From assembly GCA_008933995.1 (NCBI GenBank), contig WARS01000013.1:4270721-4334720 (forward strand): 64,000 nucleotides of DNA, in the 5' to 3' direction. The notes under the pieces were generated by a model. It was not told where the DNA came from. It worked only from the letters and a program-made list of their open reading frames with translations, and did no database searches. This stretch comes from Datnioides undecimradiatus. Its lineage: Eukaryota; Chordata; Actinopteri; Lobotiformes; Datnioididae. Below are positions 1 through 12,332 of this stretch, piece by piece (the stretch's first letter is position 1; the number at the start of each line of letters is the position of its first letter). The translations under genes were made by a program, and so were the position numbers.

Positions 1-1601
1 AGAACACCACCAAACACCAAGCCCATGATAGTATGAGCTGGTTCTCAGCCTTTCACCCAGCTCACAATTTCATTAAGTACTTTTTTGCAAAACTCTACAT
101 GCAGCTCTCAGCATAAGACACGAAAAGCAAACAGACAGTAGCCTGCGTGCAGCATCTCACACCCACTGCTCACAGGTGCAAACACAAATGGCTTAACTGA
201 TCACCACCCATTTGTTGCTTTAGTATAACTCTATAAATAGGCCAAAAGTCACATGCCCTGTTTAGAGCAATGAATGTGAACATAGCAGGGAGAGCAGGAG
301 GATGAGAATGAAGGCACGTCATGTACACATGACTGTGCAGCACCACGCACACTCATGTGTACGTATATCATAGTTTTCTTCCAATCTGTCAGGGCTATGC
401 TCAAAACCATGACACAAACATCAGGGACACTGAGCAGAATAGGTGGACCACAACCATTAGGTGGTTTCAGTAGATATTTTCAGTTATTTGGTCTCAGCCT
501 TGGGTTGCGGCCTTGACATGTTTTTTTCCAACTGCTTACACGAAGTCCTGACACATCACTCATTTCTGAATTCTCAGCTTTTCCTAGTTTTCAGTTTCAA
601 AAACTCTACATACAATTTGTCAGCGTGAGACCCCAAAACAGGAAGTAAGCTGCTTCTTGCTAATCGAGCAAACTGCTCCACCTGTAAGAGGGAGGCAGCT
701 CACCAGTACTGATTTGACACCACACCCCCGATCACACTCATTTGTTTCCATGCTTTTGTGTTACGTATGTTCATAGTGTCAGTTTTGGAAAATATATTCT
801 GTTGCACTGCGTGAATGTCAGCGCCTCTCAGCAGATCATAGTCACTCTAGGAGAGTGGATGTAGATACAAGTCTGTGGAAAAACAGCTTTGACTTTAGAT
901 TTAGTGTGTGCATAGTAGGTCCAAAAATGCATGTTTATGTAAAAAGTATTTGATAAAATACTTTGTGTCCAGGCGTGTTTAAAGTATTTTTAATGCTATT
1001 TTGTTTTTGTTTGTTTTTTTGCAATAAATGAGGCATTGTATGACAGTTTTATAGATTAATATGTAAAACTTTGAATTGAATGGACAGAATGGATGTTTGG
1101 GAAAACAAACAAATGTCACAATATTGCACTTTTTTTCATTTATTTGTTTTTTTTAAACTAAATTGAATGTATGGCTGATTTTAAAGTCTTCACTAACAAA
1201 ATAGTTCAGTTTTACTTAAAAAAGTAAAAAGTAATTCTAACAATTCACTGATCAAGTTTAAAACAATTTGAAAAAAACATTTCAGATACAAAGAAACACA
1301 GTATCTGAGATGATCTCAGTATATCTGCTTGTTATAGCAACTATTCTCGTGCTGCCTTAATGAGATCATCCGAGATCCATCCTGTTCTCAAACACTCCGA
1401 GATTATGTCCGCCTCATGGAGTGGCATGGCTCTCCACTCCACTGTGTGAAGGGGTGTCTGGGGACGTGGACACGGGTCACAGGCAGCGCCGCATCAGGGC
1501 ATCGAGCTCCAGCCGGGTGGGAATTCATGTTGATTTTCATGCTTGGCTAAACCTGTTTTGCCAGCTGCCATTTATGCTCAGACATTCATTCTGTATGAGT
1601 G

Positions 1602-1603
<2 letters not shown>

Positions 1604-1638
<35 letters not shown>
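1604..1638. repeat. (GT)n microsatellite
   Basis: Uninterrupted GT dinucleotide array of about 35 bp, the first of four long arrays within 1.1 kb. Confidence 0.97.
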
Positions 1639-1641
<3 letters not shown>

Positions 1642-2009
1642 ATTTTGGCTAGCATTATGTGGCATCCAGCTTAAAATAGAAACAGTGTCATCACTGCAAA
1701 GCATGATCATCAGAGACCCTTTGAAACAAACTAAAACTCAGTTTTCAACGTATGAAACTGTAAATGTAAACACAAACATGGGCACTGCAGCATTTTCTTA
1801 TTCCTGTCACTTCAGAAGCAGAGCTGAGAGCTTTTTCTTCCCTGTCCAACATAATTCAGCCTGCCGTCTAATTCATATTATTACTGAAATTGCCTCAAAT
1901 TTGTTGCCATGGTTATTTTTTTTCCTCTCCTTTTTTTTAAGCTTTGTGCCTCCACGGCAGCTGATGATTAGAGCCGACAGCAGCTAGAAAGAGTCTGGGT
2001 GCTGGGGAG

Positions 2010-2011
<2 letters not shown>

Positions 2012-2040
<29 letters not shown>
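2012..2040. repeat. (GT)n microsatellite
   Basis: Uninterrupted GT array of about 29 bp. Confidence 0.97.
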
Positions 2041-2148
2041 CAATAGGGGGACAGATAGGCTGCAAGGCAGTGACCTGGTAATAGTGAATGTATTCACAGG
2101 CCATATTCCAAGATAGTTGCCATGGTCACAATAATTGGGAGGCTGCAC

Positions 2149-2158
2149 AGAGAGAGAG

Positions 2159-2204
<46 letters not shown>

Positions 2205-2235
2205 GGTGTCTGCAGACAGACAGAGAGAGAGAGAG
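2149..2235. repeat. Compound (AG)n-(GT)n-(AG)n microsatellite
   Basis: An AG run leads straight into a GT run of about 40 bp (2162-2201). A short spacer follows, then a second AG run ending near 2235. The array is therefore compound and nearly symmetrical. Confidence 0.95.
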
Positions 2236-2616
2236 AATGATTGACTTTGAGAAAAGGAGGCTTGAGGCAACACTGCAGACTAGCAGCAGGGAACGGTACT
2301 ACATTACCAGCTGCTGACAAGCGCGCCTTTGTACAAAGGATGGACAAAATAACAAGAACACCTCGCTGCATTGTTGTGCAGCGCTAGTGAGAAGAAGAAG
2401 AGAACATTTGCTCTTATCACTAGTCATATTTGGGTTTTGTCACTGTTGTTGTTGTTGTTTGTTAGATTTATTCCTTCGTGAATGCACTGCACCTGCATGA
2501 AAACAAACCAACAGAGAAAACTTAGAAAATGTTTTCTGTTTAATTTGGGTGAACAGACTCATTTGAACAGTTGCCACATCTAGCTGCATTAGATTATATT
2601 TCCTCTGTATAGGGGA

Positions 2617-2618
<2 letters not shown>

Positions 2619-2655
<37 letters not shown>
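2619..2655. repeat. (GT)n microsatellite
   Basis: Uninterrupted GT array of about 37 bp. Confidence 0.97.
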
Positions 2656-2657
<2 letters not shown>

Positions 2658-3325
2658 ACAGTCATCTAACAGTCGTGTAACTTCTCGAACACTCCCTCAT
2701 CATCAGGTCATCAGTACGACGTCCACCCCTGAGACGGCGTTCACAACATTTTTTTGTCTCACCTTGAACAGTAACACACTTTCACAGTGGGTGTGCTTCC
2801 TGCTGGCTCATGTCACATGTTGTGTGCGGCCCTGTGTGCACGCCTGCCGTCGGCCCCGTCACAGGCTGTCTGAGGCGCTCTGTCCTGCCTCTCTGTCACA
2901 ACAGCAGCAGCATCATCATCCTCTGACACAGTGAGATCACAGGGGTGTCCCCCACCCTTGCTGTGGCACACACACACACACACATACAGACACTCCCACA
3001 CACACATTTGTGACTGGCTTGCTAACCTCTGGCGGCCCACTGTCATCATTACTACTGTCACTCTGCCTTTCTCCTCCTTCCTCATGCTGTGGTCAGGAAA
3101 AGCCCCCTGGAGGGTGCAGTGGTGCATCATGGGTGTTTCTCTCCACTACGCATGCCGTAAAGCAAAGCAACCAGCAGCAGAGACAATGCAGTGATGACGT
3201 GGTGTGTCGGTGGGCGTGTGCTGAGTCTGTGGTTCTTCATTGGGTGTAGGATCTGTGTGTGCACGGTCACGATCATGGTGCAAAGGAGCTGTTAGACATC
3301 TGAGGGCACAGCAGAAGGACAGAGA

Positions 3326-3870
3326 GACTCTCTCGTCACTTCCTCATCTCCTTTCCTCCTCTCCATTCCCTCCTCATTTCCTTTCCTATGTTATCCTCCC
3401 ATCCTTTCTTTCGTTTCCTTTTCATTTATTTTCTTTCCACCTCTATCCTCCTCCTTGAGTTGTTTCCTTTTCTCCTTTCATTCTCTCCTTTTTTCATCTC
3501 CTGTCCTATCCGTCCTTTCCTCTCTTTTTCTTTATCTACTCTCCTCCTCCTCTTTGCTCCTCTCCTCTTCATGCTTGTTTCCTCTCCACCTCTCCTATTC
3601 TCCTCTGTCTTTGTTTCCTTCTGTCTCTACGCCCTTTCTCTCATCCTGTTGTTTCCTCTCATTCTCTCCTTTACTTCACCTCCTTCTCCCTCTTTTCATT
3701 TACCTCCCGCTTGTCTTGCTATCCTTTTGTCCTTTCTTCCTCCTGTGTTCCTTCTCATCTCTCCAGTTCCTTTCCTTTCCTCCTCTTCTATCCTCTCCTT
3801 TCTTTGTTTCCTTTTCTCTCTTCTTCTTCTTCTTCTTCTTCCTCTTTTGTGTTTCTCACGTTCTTTTCCA
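3326..3870. repeat. Long polypyrimidine (C/T) tract
   Basis: For about 540 bp the plus strand is overwhelmingly C and T, mainly variants of TCCT and TTCC, with a pure TTC run near 3822-3842. The open frames across it on both strands are compositional artefacts rich in Ser, Leu, Phe and Pro (plus) or Arg, Lys and Glu (minus). Purine/pyrimidine tracts of this length can form triplex (H-DNA) structures; that is general knowledge and is not shown here. Confidence 0.95.
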
Positions 3871-6800
3871 GGGTGCAGATAAAGACACTGTCTAAACAAA
3901 CAATTTAAAGAAGGCAAACTTATATAATGATGTACAGTATTTGGATCCAGTGTTTCACACGGCATGATTTGTTTTTGGGTGGAGGGTGGGGAAAGTGCTC
4001 AGCATGAGTCATGTTGTAGGAGGGAAGAAGAGCCCTCTTCCCTCCCTCTGTGAGGTTTTTGATGCTCTCCATTGTCACCGTGTCGACTTGTAGCGATAAG
4101 GTTTGTGTGCCCCTCTGTAGCTGCTGTCAGCATGTGTACACAGGCACACAGACACACACAAACGCACACACACGTTCACACGGAAACACACATATCTTCT
4201 CTCACGTATGCAAGCGTCAGTTTATGAATACATGCAGTCAGATGTGTGCAGTGTGAGCTGTCAGTCTGAAGTGTCACCATTTGTCTCCACTATCTCCCGA
4301 TGTGAGCGAAGCAGTGCTGCGTGTGTGTGAGGTGTGTGACAAACATGATCAGCTGCAATAAACACAAATGTGCTGCAGCTGCAAACAGCATTGTTTCTGT
4401 CATAGCCCTGTCAAAGAAAATATGAAATTATAAAGACGATCATATGATATCAGATGAGTCAAAAATAACACTGAACATTTCAACAAGTGACTGAATAATA
4501 ATAAAGCAGTGAATTAAAAATGATAGTTTTCCTCTTTCCTTCAATCTGTTGATCAATTTTATCAGTTGATGAAATAAATTAAAACCTTATTTTGCTCCAA
4601 TTCTTTCTTTAAATTTGGTTTGGGTTTAAATTGGAGCATTTCCCATTTTCAGACTTTTATAATAGCGCTGGCGTGTGTGTCGAGGGCAGTGGTAGGCCCG
4701 GAGTTCGTCAGCACATAACATCAGTAGTGAACTTTCCTGAAAAGACTAAACGTTTCTCCATCCATTAGTTTTTATGCATATTTCAATTTGCATATTGAAA
4801 AAGGGAGAGAATTGGGAAACTCAACGACAACAAAAAAAAAATATTTAAAAAAGCGTAAAACATTTTACTTGGCTGAGATGGAAATTTGTTGTATCAATAA
4901 AACGAGGCAAAGAGTGGTGAACAAACAGACCAGTAGCCCGTAACACTGATGTGTCTGAGATGTCACTGATCGCAGTTTGTGCAGTTTTTATTTTGACTGA
5001 TTCTCTTTTAATCAGAGAATCAATCAAAATAGGATTAAATTTTGCACTATATTCGTGTGAACAACAGCTGAGTCAGAAGCACTGGACCAACAACATCAAC
5101 CTCCACTTGCAGGGTGAGATGACGGTGAGATGACGAGGGAAAACGTATTAAAAAAACGTGCAAATCGCAAAAACACGATCTCTTGACACTCTTTCTTATT
5201 CTCCTCTCACTGTGTGAATGCAGCAAAACTTAGGCTTATTTTTAATTAAAGCTAATTTCATTAGCAACATAAGGTTACACAGTGAAACTACAGCAGCACG
5301 CAGTGTGAATGAGTCACATCACGTCCACCTGCTGGAGTAGTTTTGGGATGAAGCTAATGTTAGCAACTGTGTAGGTTAAGGCCACTAGTTGTTGATTTGT
5401 CAGATGAGCACACTTTAATTTACATTTATTTATATTAAACTAACAATATTACATTATGCATTAATTGAGCAATTTATTATCTATTTGGTGGTAAAAGAAT
5501 AAAGTTTACATGTGTTACACTACAATCATCCACCCAACTGTAGGTTTTCTAGTCTATCTTGATGTATTAATTTAGTCTTCTTGCCCCATTTTGTGTTATT
5601 TCTGAGTTTCATATAGGTCTGATCACCTCCTCATCACAATATTCATTTTGTAGTTTGTTTTTTTTTAGCTTACATCTGGTATTTCTTTTGTAAACTGAGA
5701 ACTGGCTGCTGCGAGTGGCTGAAATGAGCTCAAATTCCCATCTGCCTCAGTGAATCAGTCTGGGTTATCTGCGGCGGAAGCAGCCTCCTTTAAGCGTATT
5801 TGCACTGATGGATATTGAAAGATAAAGACGGCCTTTTCCATGCAATCATTTTATCTTTAATTATGTTTTATTAAGGGCACTTTTATATGGAAATGTGATT
5901 GTATTAACGCTACATATTGTCATATTGTAGGTTTATTTAAAGCAGCTTTTAATTTGGCACTTTTTGCTTCAAAAAAAGAAAAGAAAAGGGGGACGAAGTG
6001 GCTATTTGAATATCTTTGATGTTCCTTTCACTGTGTCTTCCTGATGCAGATTCACAATCAGCTCGCCGCCTGTCTGTCGGCTTTCTGCAGGAGCGATAGC
6101 ACTCTCTTCATTACGCGCTTCATTAATTTAAATGCTAATTGATTCTGCGAGGGCCTTTCAGACCGAGGGCCAAGTCCTGTCTTCCCCCACTGATTGTGTG
6201 TTAGTGTGTGTGCATGTGTCAGTGTGTGTTTTAGTGCACCTGCTGGATGCTGGAGTGACGCGTCCTGACAGAACAGCCTCTCCTGCCTGTCTGTCTGCCT
6301 CAAGTGTGGCACTGATATGGTTTGAGTGCTGCAAGCCAGAGAGACAAGTGCTAAACTAAAAGAAAAAGCGTGGAGTTGCAGAGCCCAGGAGGTGGAAATA
6401 AGAGTACAGAACATGTGAATAAAGGCGGTTGGCATACTCTATGTAACTGGATGGATAAAACAGAGGATGCAGGGGGCAGTTAAATGATCCGTGCTCGGTT
6501 GCTAGGAGACACCGGGGCTGGATGGTAGAGATAAACGCTGGGATCCACCCCTGGCGGCGGCACAGGGTGGGAAAGAGTGAAAGGGGGGGTAAGAAAGAGG
6601 GAGTCTAGATAAGAGGGGAGGGGGGTGAGTCATGTGACAAAGACAGCGGCATCCTCTTTCATGGCTGATAAGCTTCCTATTCTCCCACAAGCCCTCATTT
6701 TCCTTCTTGTCCTCTCGTCCGTAATTCACAAAAGTTGCCCAGGGTCCGGCTCTGCACATTTAGTCATTCATGGTTTTTAAAGACATGATTTAGGGCATGA

Positions 6801-9159
6801 AAATAATCATTCTTTGAATCATAGTCACACAAAATAGCTTACATGTACTCCCCTCACATCTTAGACCCTTACTGACTTCGTGTTCACATTTCGTGTGTCT
6901 CGGGTCAAAGGCCGTAGAAAGACTTTTCCTCATTCAGCTTCTTACTCTGAGTGATGGAGTCCACAACATTGTCTGCCAGAGTTAGAGCAGATCTGGTTGT
7001 TTAATATGACAGACTTCTGTTTGTCATCTCTGCTAGTTCTGAAGTGGGCGTGGCATCGTCAAAAAAGGTCACCAACCTCTGTTCACCAATCAGAATTGAG
7101 CATCACTTGACAAAAAACGAAACCAAACAAAACAGAAAAACCACATGGTGACAATTGTAGCTTGTTTGCTTACTCTGGGTCACTGTCAGCAAATAATATC
7201 AATAATATCCATGGAAACGGTCAAAATCTATTGCTTAATATTTAATGTACTAAAGTAAGAAAAAATGCTTTGATTGGAATTTTTTTAAAACAAGACAAGA
7301 TCATGCACACTGTTAATTTAGGAAAAAAACTCTATAATTCATTTGAAATATATTCATATTTGCATGTCAGCCAGTAGATGAAAAAATGGATACCAAAATA
7401 TATATTTTAACTTTGGCAATATCTGCCAACCACAGAACAGTGACGGGTTTATTTTCACACTGTATTATGTCCTCCACAGTCAGTTTTATGGATTGCGAAT
7501 TGGGATTTGTGTTATAGAAAATCAGAATTTATGATATTTCAAATAGCAAAATCAGTACTGGTCTCTGATTGGGCTACAATATCTAACGTAATTGCTTCTC
7601 TAAATATCTTTTGATTCATCTTTTGAGCTTGAAAAAGACTTGCATGACAACTTTTAGCTAGATGGTACTTTAAACGAGCATTTCTTCTCTTTCTTTGTTT
7701 AAATATAAAGAACTGATCAATTGTAAACTTAGTAATCAGGCACTCTGACGCGAGTCTCCAATCATTCAAAAAACTTGTTTTCATCAGTAATGACCTCAGC
7801 GCAGTCCTGTAACTGTCAAATTTAGACCAGAGCATGTTTTCATTTCCATCCGTTTCCTGCCTCACTTGAGTGAATCATTAACAGCACAGATTAGAGTCTA
7901 AATCTGAGAGGGGAAACTTTACTTTTGTGCCTCTACAGCTGGTGCCAGGAGGGGAAACCGTGGCTGCCACCATGTGAGCACAGGAAAGAGCTTCATCTCG
8001 CACCGTCATCCCTCATCAATCCGGTCAGCCCGCCACAAAAAGACAAAAAAGGGAGAAGAGTGCTTCCTCCATCAAATGCGAGGGAAGCGGTGAGCTCTGA
8101 GTGCAGGTCGTGATTAGTTGTGAATGGGACGCAGCGGTCTGATTGGTGGAGAGAGCCGGGGGTCAGGCGTTCTGCCAGCAGCTCATACAAGGCTGCTGAT
8201 TGCTTTTCATCCACTGATTACAGTAATTTAGATCTGCAGTAGGCCAAAGGGGCCTGCGTCTGGCAGGCTGGCTGCTGCTGCTGGTGTGGGTGTTGTGGGT
8301 GTGTTGGGTGTGGAGGGGCAGTTTGGTTTGCTTAGTGATTTGTATTGTTGAAACGAGAGAATGAGGCTGAAAAAAAGAACCGAACATGAAGCATTAACGT
8401 CGAAAATGGTCTGATTCACGCGTCCTGAGCTGAGACAAAGTCTTGGAGGTGTGATGAAGGTCTGTGGATTTTCTGTCGACGTTGTACGGATTATCTTTGA
8501 GAACGAGACTGAAAATGATCAATCTACAGTTCATAAATGCAGCCGATTACATCCTGAAAAAGAACTGGTTTAAAGATATTACGTATGTGGTGCCAAAATT
8601 CATTTGTAATCAGATATTTTTCCAAATAATTAATATCTCATTTTGCATTTAGACACACGTCGTTAATTCCCCACATGCTGCACGGTCTAAAGATACGACC
8701 TGCACAGCTCTGAACTCTCTCTTTGTGAAAGTAAAAAACACCGACCGCTGTATCACACATCAGTTTTTCCTCCTTTTGTCTTTCAAGTGGCCATTTGGAC
8801 ACACTGAGACCTTGAATAATCAAAGTTGATGAGGCAGTTAGTTGCGAATGTTTTTTTTTTTTTTTTTTTGCAGGAGCGAAGGCGATGATTAATCAAGGAA
8901 CCGAGCAGCACTGGCCTCTTCACCCGGGCACATTACAAGGTTAATCTCTCTATTGATTACAGCAGAGGAATAAAGCGGCACTTCGCTAAAGATTCTCTGT
9001 GTTCTCACATGTGTACGTGCGTGTGTTTGCTTCTGTCTGCGTTGCATTTGCAGATATACAAGAAGGATGACTGATGCTCTTGTTGATACCATCTTTCTAC
9101 CACACCCATCGCCCCATATTGAAAAGATAAATCATGTTTAGCACAATATTAGATTCACA

Positions 9160-9165
9160 TTTATT
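9160..9165 (-). terminator. Candidate distal polyadenylation signal AATAAA
   Basis: TTTATT on the plus strand reads AATAAA on the minus strand. Minus-strand sequence a few tens of bases downstream (about 9100-9120) is G/T-rich, as expected for a cleavage downstream element. Confidence 0.35.
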
Positions 9166-9853
9166 GACCAAAAAAGGGACATTCTTCAAAAGTGTTTCTA
9201 CAGCAAGGACGAAGGTGTTTTCACAGAATTATTAAAAACAACGACCTGTGTAAAGGGCATAAATATACATTCTGACGTCCGCTGGCTGACGTCTAAGATC
9301 TCCACCACAGCAAAAGCTTGGACATTATGGTGAAGACAACAAGAGGTCCATAACCACACTTTCAAACAAACGTTGCTGTAACTGTCCATCATTTAGTCCC
9401 CCAGGGTGATTGTAGGGATCGGACACTGTCTCCACACACAAACACATTCACATATGTACAAACAGACAGAGCCAAGAGAAAACCGGTGGAGTGCGTGAAC
9501 CTGCGCCCCCATGTTTTGGTGACTCTGCGTCATTTTGTTCAGCGCGCCCCGTCGTGTGTCGTGTGTGTTTAGACAATACGTGTCCATGTGCCCGGCCCCT
9601 CGGGGTGCTTGGACCTCACACTGCTTGCCCTCTGGGATGCTGCTTCAGAGGTGACCTACTTCTCCTGATTGTCAGCAGAAGGCGGTTTCATCAGCTCGCT
9701 TTGTGCCGAGGCACTGAACTGTGCCTGGGACCCTGGGACAGGCCGATTGGACTCGTGTAATGAAGCTCATCACACACATGCATGCACACACACACACGCA
9801 GACACACACTGCTGCTGTCATCAGGTCCAGGGCAGCAGAATTTATAACAGCCA

Positions 9854-9859
9854 TTTATT
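9854..9859 (-). terminator. Candidate proximal polyadenylation signal AATAAA
   Basis: AATAAA on the minus strand. A minus-strand GT-rich stretch at about 9780-9810 follows it and could be the downstream element. This would give a 3' UTR of about 2.4 kb. Confidence 0.35.
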
Positions 9860-12225
9860 ACCTGCTCCTTTATCAAAGAAATGTGACTCCTCTGTGTGTT
9901 TCTGATGCATGCGCCGCGCTGCCATTATGGTTCATTACTGGGAGGTGACAGAGACGGAGCAGAGGCTGTTGATGGATGTCGGTGCCGGGCCGCCTGTCAT
10001 TACTCCATCTATTGAGCGTAGCGCGCGAGACGCTTGCCACAAAATGGCCGCCGAGCACCAACATGGCTCCGACGGCGCGGGCTAAACGATTCACACGTGA
10101 CGACCGGCACAGGACGCTCAACACATTCATTTCGCTGCTTGCGCGTGTCTGTCACCGCACACAGTCGTACTGCAGTGATTCCAGCGCCTCTTCACAGCAG
10201 AATGAGCGATATTCACACATGGGCTTCATCTCACTGCACTGTTCAGGAGAAACACATGTAAAGTGATGCATCAACAAAAAAAAAACAACAAAAAACCCAA
10301 AAAGCAGCTTAACATGAGCAAATATGTACAAGAACACTGCAATTTCCCACACTTAGCATGGGTGACTTAACACAACATACTGTTACACTGAGTGCAGTTT
10401 ACCCTAAAGTCTTTCTAGCCTACTCAATACACATCAAATACATATTACATTCATATAAATAATAATAATAATCCCAGTATCCCCCAAGAGTCACTTCAGC
10501 ACTTTCGGCTCCATTCGCATGTTTAAAAATGAGAATTGAAGACCAGCTTCACCGTGTGTCCTTAACAACTCCCTTTAGAGGTGCGCTTACCGTCCTTGAG
10601 GCTGTGACACCAAATCCCTCGGTATCAAAAAAGAACAAAAAAAGTGTCTTTGAGCACCGTTCTGTGCGGGTCAGGGGTCCTTGGAAGTCCATGGATTTTT
10701 ATAAGGCCCAGGGGATCGCAGCGTTTCACAGATAAAGGGATATCAGTTGATCAGGGTCCCTCTCCCTCTTTGAATGGCACAGAAGAAGATAGGAGTCGAT
10801 ACGGAGAAGTCTTTGTTTACTTTGTGATCAAACAGACGAAAAGCTAATGAGAAGGATCGGTCACGTGATTAACTGAGCTGAGGTGAAGCTCCGTGAGCGT
10901 CTGCTCCGTCAGCTTTCTGTACATTTTCTCTCGCCGCCGCTTTTTAATCACCAGCATTTACTTTAAAAACAGCAGAACACGATACCAGAGTTTTCTGTCC
11001 ATATTCTAAAGTAAATGGAGACAGGTCAGTGTGTTTACAGGCGCTTAAATGTTTGGGTGAATGGCATCTTAAGCCTGGCGTCGTTTAAGTAAGAACCCTG
11101 TCTGTGTCGGGGGCAGGAAGATTAGAGGAACCTAATTTACCCACGTGGTTTACTAAAGAGAGCACAGATTCCAGTGTTATGTGTATGCCTGACTGGATGT
11201 GGATTAAACTTTGAACGAGTGCGTATGAGGCTTGCAAAAGAATGCAGGCTGGGAAAGTAACCGTGGAGCGGCGGGATGAACACAGAGAGATGGTTTTTAT
11301 CGTTTGAAAATACGACTCAAACTGACACAGAGTCAGCCTGTCCTGTCTGTCTGGTAACTTATGTGCATGTGAACACACTGACTGATATTAAATCATTATT
11401 TTTCAGCTTTTAACTTCTCCAGCTGCCACAAGTCCATGGTATCTACACTATCAGGACCTCTGCAGCACAGTCACTGGAGCTTAAACGTTGGTTATTGGCA
11501 AAACCATCTCCCCACAAGGTCCATTTGGCAGCTGCTGTCACTGTTTTCAAGGTCAAAATAAGCTTTCAGTCTCAGATTAAACGTTGCTCTCTTAGTGTGT
11601 GTAAAAGTTACTGTCCAGTGCAGAATTACACACCACTTTGGCAAAGAATATGGACTGAAAAGCCCTGGATCATGTTCCAGCTTCTTGCAAAGGATGAATG
11701 AAGCTCACAATATTTTCTGTTGTCTGGCTGGCCTGAGAAAGGGGCGGGACTCGGGAGCGATATAGCCAGAGGTGCTCTGCATCCCCATCTGCTCGCTCAT
11801 GGTTGGCGATGAAAAAAGATGGCGAACCAAACTGCCCAGCCGCTCCCTCTCCGGCCTTCTATGCAGCAGGTTCTCTGTCGGAAGTAATGAGTCACGTCAG
11901 CAGCTCTTTGCTTGCAGCGCCGCAGCCCCTTGGTGGAGCGGGAGACGAATGATGGAGTGAAGGGAGGAAAAACAGTAGATGGAGAGAGAGAAAAAGAAAG
12001 AGAGGGCAAAGTATGTTCATCTGATCAGAGACAGTTTTTTGGCTTTGCTCCTGGCAGATTCTCCATCTATCTGTTTCTGCTTCCTCCATCTGACCATCTG
12101 TCTCCTTCCTCCTTGTTGCTCCGAGGGTGGAAGGGAGCAGAAGACTCCGTGGGGCTCCATGGATTTCATCTTTTTTTAAGGCTGTGCCCTGGTCCTTCTT
12201 TAGCGTGCTGTTTCTCTTCCATCCT

Positions 12226-12332
12226 TCACAGGCCTTTGCTGGCGTTGGGTTTCAGCTTGATGACCCACTCTCCTCCACTGTTACTGTTGTACAAATCCAG
12301 AAGGTGTGTGTCGGGATCCAGGCAGTGCTCGC
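12226..12332 (-). CDS. arhgap40: RhoGAP gene, coding exon 15 (last, with stop)
   Basis: The acceptor ends TTTCTGCAG. The exon starts in the second base of a Gly codon and reads EHCLDPDTHLLDLY, then GGEWVIKLKP, ending KGL and TGA at 12226-12228. Family members end in this same pattern (GEHCLDPD... EWVIK). Length 107 nt: 2 nt, 34 codons and the stop. Confidence 0.92.

Larger units (their letters stand above)
1..9100. other. Intergenic region without a recognisable gene
   Basis: Neither strand shows a reading frame that resembles a known protein or has a convincing exon shape. The longer open frames here are made of GT repeats or of the pyrimidine tract and are not coding-like. The stretch holds a cluster of GT microsatellites (1.6-2.7 kb), a long C/T tract (3.3-3.9 kb), AT-rich filler (4.3-7.8 kb) and a T run at 8851-8869. 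It lies beyond the probable 3' end of the minus-strand RhoGAP gene. Confidence 0.6.
9160..12225 (-). other. Probable 3' UTR and downstream flank of the RhoGAP gene
   Basis: This stretch follows the stop codon of the minus-strand RhoGAP gene and contains no further family exon. Two minus-strand AATAAA hexamers (9854-9859 and 9160-9165) each have G/T-rich sequence just downstream in the minus direction, which suits alternative 3' ends about 2.4 or 3.1 kb after the stop. An ATTAAA at 10943-10948 would give a 1.3-kb UTR. A CpG-rich patch lies at about 9.96-10.15 kb. Which 3' end is used cannot be told from sequence alone. Confidence 0.4.

Noticed and set aside
1421-1987. 188-codon plus-strand frame
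   Set aside because: It runs through a GT array that encodes alternating Cys and Val; no exon signals and no recognisable protein.
3388-3895. Several long overlapping frames on both strands
   Set aside because: They are a by-product of the polypyrimidine tract, which has few stop codons.
7539-7865. 108-codon minus-strand frame
   Set aside because: A possible retrotransposon fragment was considered because of its Lys/Arg-rich composition, but no motif could be matched.
8851-8885. T run followed by GCAG as a plus-strand splice acceptor
   Set aside because: No coding frame follows and no partner exon is visible; more likely a simple T expansion.
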